NCBI GenBank assembly: GCA_902766515.1
Contig: CACXEB010000237.1
Span: 1 to 10,912 of the forward strand
Direction of reading: 5' to 3'
DNA: 10,912 nt
Source of the DNA: an uncultured Eubacteriales bacterium
Lineage (GTDB): Bacteria; Bacillota_A; Clostridia; Christensenellales; Aristaeellaceae
A model generated the notes under the pieces. The model was given only the letters and a program-made list of their open reading frames with translations, was not told the origin of the DNA and did no database searches. Numbering within the stretch: position 1 is the stretch's first letter; each line of letters starts with the position of its first letter. Shown here piece after piece: positions 8,821-10,912 of this stretch. A program made the translations under genes and the position numbers.

Positions 8821-10517
8821 ATCATCCGCAGCGTCATATAATCCTCGTACCAGACCGTATCCAGGAAGTCCATACGCTGGATCAGCCAGTCGTTCAGGTA
8901 GGCGATATTCGCTTCATAGGTGGTGCCCGTATTCACGGGCTTCGTGTTCTCCAGGACCGGCCAGCGGACAAAGTTCATGGCGGCCGATGCCTGGAGGGCT
9001 TCATAGCGCTGCCTGAGCGTCATAACAGCTGTATCCGCTGTCTGGCCGGTCAGCGCGAGCAGGTAGGGCACCATCTCTTCATAATACATCGTGATGACGC
9101 GTTCGTAGAACTCTCGGTGCTTGTACAGCGAAGGCAGCCAGCCCTTCCCAGCGCTGGCCAGCATCCGGCGGGGGCTCGCGATATGGTTGTTGGTCTCGTC
9201 GTCGCACCATCCGCCCATGCTCAGGTCAAAGTCCCACGCCGGCCCGAAGTATATAAGACCGCCTTCTGCAGACGACGGCTTGACGATATACTGGCTGGAC
9301 CGGTTGACGTCATAGTTCTTAAAGACTTCCTCCAGCAGGTATTCCCGCGCCATGGAGTCCAGGTTGGCCAGCTCGGTAAAATGCTTCCCCGTCTCCGGAT
9401 CGCATCCGTCCTTGGCATAGATGGCGTCTTCCAGCTGCTGGACCCAGGCGGACAGATACTCCCCCTGGGCCTTCGACAGGTTTTCCGGCGACTTGACGAT
9501 AAAGCAGATGCTGCGCCGGGTGACCAGCCCGCTGAAGTCCTCCGGATAATGTCCCGCCTTCTCCAGCGTAATCAGGTAGCCGCCCGTGATATCAAATGGA
9601 TCGTTCGGGATCTGGTAACCCTTGAACGTATTTTTGGCCGCTTTATAGGAGCCGTAGCGCGGATAGCTGTCCAGCGGCAGGTCGTTGACCGCTTCCGTCG
9701 CCTTCTGCAGATCCCGCACGTTGATCCGGCTGCTGTCGATTTCGACCTTCTCACAGAGCTCATAGGTGCCGACGTACTGGCTGTTCATATACAGATCGAC
9801 AAACTGGTCGCCGATGGGATACCTTTCCCCCAGGAACCTTGCCGCTTCAAACACGATCGAATTCCGGATCAGCGATTTCTCCTTGTGGTTGGCCAGCAGC
9901 ACCCAGCGCTTGGCCGCCGGCATGCCAAACAGGGATACCCGGCGCCGGAATTTGATCTGGTACGGCTTTTTCGGTTGGGAATACGTGGAATCGCCCCGCC
10001 CCTTGACATGCTCCAGCTCCTCGCTGACAGTCAGCTTTCCCGTGCTGTCATACAGGCGAAAGGTCCCCGCTTCCTTATTCTGCTTGCTCTGGTGGAGCAA
10101 TTCCAGGCCGCCCGAGGCGGTCGTCACAAAAACGGCGGGCAGCCCGTCGGATTTCATGATTTTCAGGTCGTAATTCACACGGTTGTACCGCAGCGTGTGC
10201 AGTTCCTCAAGGGCATCCATCCGCACCACGTCGCCGGACTCATAGCTGACACCGTCGATCGTCACCGTTCCGACCGATGCGCCGCATTCGATCGTCATCC
10301 GGTCAAGATCAAATCCGGACGGCAGAAAGAAGGTCGCCGTGTTGCCGAACTCCCAGAGCTGGACGCGGCAGTCCCTGCTTTCCAGGTAGATCTCAGGGTA
10401 ACTCGTTTTGGCCGCCTGCGCTTGTTTCCAGGGCAGCACGACCCACAGCAGTCCGATGAGCACGGCCGCCAGCCAGCGGCCGCGGATTTCATGATCGTTG
10501 GTTCTCCAGGTTTTCAA
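8814..10517 (-). CDS. Secreted CotH-family protein kinase-like protein
   Basis: This 567-residue protein carries the CotH kinase domain. Numbering follows the TTG start at 10517. A signal peptide is visible: basic residues R12 and R14, a hydrophobic core from about residue 15 to 30, and a likely cut after AQA (33-35). Residues about 37-160 form an N-terminal region I cannot assign. The kinase-like part begins at HVKGRGDST (170-178) followed by KKPYQIKF. It continues through WVLLANHKEKSLIRN, YVGTYELCEKV and YLLEEVFKNYDVN, and then reaches WDFD (W428, D429, D431), the conserved metal-binding acidic motif. B. subtilis CotH phosphorylates the spore coat proteins CotB and CotG; the substrate here is unknown. 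The gene runs convergently to polC with a 41-nt gap and has its own promoter. The start is uncertain: no in-frame ATG or GTG lies near the signal peptide, and a better-placed ATG at 10490-10492 is one base out of frame. The family call is firm; the exact role is open. Confidence 0.88.
   Translation of the reverse strand: MKTWRTNDHEIRGRWLAAVLIGLLWVVLPWKQAQAAKTSYPEIYLESRDCRVQLWEFGNTATFFLPSGFDLDRMTIECGASVGTVTIDGVSYESGDVVRMDALEELHTLRYNRVNYDLKIMKSDGLPAVFVTTASGGLELLHQSKQNKEAGTFRLYDSTGKLTVSEELEHVKGRGDSTYSQPKKPYQIKFRRRVSLFGMPAAKRWVLLANHKEKSLIRNSIVFEAARFLGERYPIGDQFVDLYMNSQYVGTYELCEKVEIDSSRINVRDLQKATEAVNDLPLDSYPRYGSYKAAKNTFKGYQIPNDPFDITGGYLITLEKAGHYPEDFSGLVTRRSICFIVKSPENLSKAQGEYLSAWVQQLEDAIYAKDGCDPETGKHFTELANLDSMAREYLLEEVFKNYDVNRSSQYIVKPSSAEGGLIYFGPAWDFDLSMGGWCDDETNNHIASPRRMLASAGKGWLPSLYKHREFYERVITMYYEEMVPYLLALTGQTADTAVMTLRQRYEALQASAAMNFVRWPVLENTKPVNTGTTYEANIAYLNDWLIQRMDFLDTVWYEDYMTLRMMR
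10490..10507 (-). promoter_or_regulatory. Candidate ribosome-binding site and ATG for cotH, in the wrong frame by one base
   Basis: On the minus strand GGAG (10504-10507) lies 11 nt before ATG (10490-10492), followed by AAATCC. One more A in that A-run would join the ATG to the cotH frame and give M-K-I-R-G-R-W-L, a textbook signal-peptide start. By contrast, the in-frame TTG at 10515-10517 has its GGGAG (10519-10523) only one base away, too close for normal initiation. The upstream in-frame sequence is open back to a TAA at 10575-10577 and contains no ATG or GTG. Confidence 0.5.
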
Positions 10518-10537
10518 ACTCCCGCATTCCCTTCCAT

Positions 10538-10551
10538 AAGCCGCGCGGCTT
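10538..10551. other. 14-bp perfect palindrome in the cotH leader
   Basis: AAGCCGCGCGGCTT is exactly self-complementary. It lies in the untranslated leader between the promoter and the cotH start. It could be a dimeric-regulator site. As RNA it could pair only with a minimal loop, so a DNA-level role seems at least as likely. Its function is unknown. Confidence 0.4.
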
Positions 10552-10558
10552 TCCGGCG

Positions 10559-10574
10559 CGCAATGCCGATTGCG
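10559..10574 (-). other. Leader hairpin of cotH mRNA
   Basis: On the minus strand CGCAAT and ATTGCG form a 6-bp perfect stem around a 4-nt loop (CGGC). It lies about 20-35 nt into the predicted transcript. There is no T-run after it, so it is not a terminator. It could stabilise the 5' end or be chance. Confidence 0.4.
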
Positions 10575-10596
10575 TTAACCCAACCACATTAACCCA
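10575..10596 (-). repeat. Two tandem TGGGTTAA repeats at the cotH transcription start
   Basis: The 8-mer TGGGTTAA (minus strand) occurs at 10589-10596 and again at 10575-10582, a period of 14 nt. The pair covers about +1 to +21 relative to the predicted start. That is where a repressor would block transcription, so it is a candidate operator. No regulator gene is visible in the window. Confidence 0.4.
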
Positions 10597-10601
10597 CTTG
10601 T

Positions 10602-10630
10602 ATTATACGAAAAAACATAACAGATTGCAA
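10602..10630 (-). promoter_or_regulatory. Sigma-A type promoter for cotH
   Basis: On the minus strand the -35 element TTGCAA (10625-10630, four of six matches to consensus) is separated by exactly 17 nt from a perfect -10 element TATAAT (10602-10607). The spacer is T-rich and the surrounding DNA is the most AT-rich stretch of the window. The start site is expected near 10595, giving a leader of about 80-100 nt. This is a housekeeping-type promoter, unlike the sporulation sigma-factor control known for B. subtilis cotH. Confidence 0.8.
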
Positions 10631-10647
10631 GACAGTTCTTCAGACAG
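10630..10647. promoter_or_regulatory. Direct repeat AGACAG x2 next to the -35 box
   Basis: AGACAG on the plus strand occurs at 10630-10635 and 10642-10647, a 12-nt period, touching the upstream edge of the -35 element. The position suits an activator or response-regulator site. It is short, so chance is possible. The second copy overlaps the right inverted-repeat copy. Confidence 0.3.
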
Positions 10648-10656
10648 CGCTTCCCG
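10643..10656 (-). repeat. Right copy of the 14-bp inverted repeat bracketing the cotH unit
   Basis: On the minus strand this reads CGGGAAGCGCTGTC, identical to 8802-8815. It lies 13 nt upstream of the cotH -35 box, so the two copies enclose the coding region, the leader and the core promoter (1855 bp from outer end to outer end). I see no target-site duplication outside the copies. Confidence 0.55.
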
Positions 10657-10912
10657 GCTTCCTGGCCTGTCACTGTTCACGCGTACCGCAAAGTCGATAA
10701 GAAGAATCGTCAAAGGCGAACTATGAGGTAACTGCGATCCACCTCCACGTTCCAGTGACGTACCCGACTGCCTTCGAAGCCGCGGGAGGCCGTAGGCCGA
10801 ACCGTCGTCTTTTTCCCCGGACGTCCACCTTCCCAGCCCAGCGGCGAACCACCCTGTCCTCTTCGGCACGGAATCCCGGAGTCCGCCGGTTCACCCCGCG
10901 GATGAGGCCGCA
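10657..10912. other. GC-rich non-coding right edge with several short inverted repeats; possible structured RNA
   Basis: No frame here looks like a real protein. The only long open frames are rich in R, P, S and G with no recognisable motif. Several short stems are visible: 10843-10850 with 10888-10895 (8 bp), 10788-10798 (4-bp stem, 3-nt loop), and 10725-10729 with 10741-10745. The 8-bp stem contains a G-U pair if read as minus-strand RNA but an A-C mismatch if read as plus-strand RNA, which slightly favours a minus-strand transcript. I compared it from memory with RNase P RNA, tmRNA, SRP RNA, 6S, T-box and the common riboswitches and found no convincing match. It continues past the window edge. 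Confidence 0.3.

Noticed and set aside
8790..10592. A 600-codon plus-strand open frame opposite cotH
   Set aside because: The minus strand carries clear CotH motifs and a signal peptide. The plus-strand product has no motif and runs across the cotH leader.
8795..10665. Target-site duplication outside the 14-bp inverted repeats
   Set aside because: The bases just outside the two copies (GTGCAGA on the left, GCTTCCT on the right) do not match, so insertion by a classical transposon is not supported.
10848..10855. AGGGTGGT on the minus strand, resembling the start of the T-box antiterminator motif
   Set aside because: The following bases do not match ACCGCG, there is no terminator with a T-run downstream, and a CotH gene is not a usual T-box target.
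10603..10869. An 88-codon minus-strand open frame at the right edge
   Set aside because: It runs through the cotH promoter, has irregular composition and shows no motif or convincing ribosome-binding site.
1..10912. CRISPR arrays, tRNA, rRNA, transposase or phage genes
   Set aside because: I saw no regularly spaced repeats, no tRNA-like fold with a TTCGA loop in the right setting, no rRNA-like sequence and no such protein motifs.

Overview
The window looks like a chromosomal segment of a GC-rich Firmicute, most likely a member of the Clostridia. The evidence is the gene order uppS-cdsA-dxr-rseP-ispG-polC and the presence of a PolC-type (Gram-positive) replicative DNA polymerase, together with high-GC codon use. 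The gene order and PolC are seen directly. The lineage is an inference; a gut or rumen Clostridia group is plausible because secreted CotH-type kinases are common there.

Layout. Bases 1-8772 (plus strand) are one gapless operon of six genes in which every junction overlaps. It holds the 3' part of uppS (undecaprenyl diphosphate synthase), cdsA (CDP-diacylglycerol synthase), dxr (DXP reductoisomerase), rseP (site-2-type intramembrane protease), ispG (HMBPP synthase) and polC (DNA polymerase III alpha, about 4.3 kb). Four junctions are ATGA overlaps of 4 nt, and ispG/polC overlap by 14 nt. Bases 8773-8813 are a 41-nt convergent gap. Bases 8814-10517 (minus strand) encode a secreted CotH-family protein kinase with its own upstream control region. 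That region has a strong housekeeping (sigma-A) type promoter at 10602-10630, tandem repeats around the start site and two hairpins in a roughly 100-nt leader. Bases about 10657-10912 have no credible gene. They are GC-rich and rich in short inverted repeats, and I could not assign them to a known RNA family.

How the genes work together. Dxr (second step of the MEP pathway) and IspG (penultimate step) help make the C5 isoprenoid precursors. UppS condenses these into the C55 lipid carrier for cell-wall synthesis. CdsA makes the phospholipid precursor CDP-diacylglycerol, and RseP is a membrane protease. The operon therefore links envelope lipid supply to chromosome replication (PolC). The CotH-type kinase is a separate, convergently transcribed accessory unit.

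Most notable observations. (1) An exact 14-bp inverted repeat brackets the cotH unit (8802-8815 and 10643-10656). (2) The cotH start is unusual: only a poorly placed TTG is in frame, while a better-placed ATG is one base out of frame, which suggests a 1-nt indel in an A-run. (3) The promoter and the signal peptide argue for a vegetative, secreted role rather than a spore-coat role. (4) The right edge may carry a structured RNA, more plausibly on the minus strand. I found no CRISPR array, tRNA, rRNA or transposase, and no clear novel multi-gene system.
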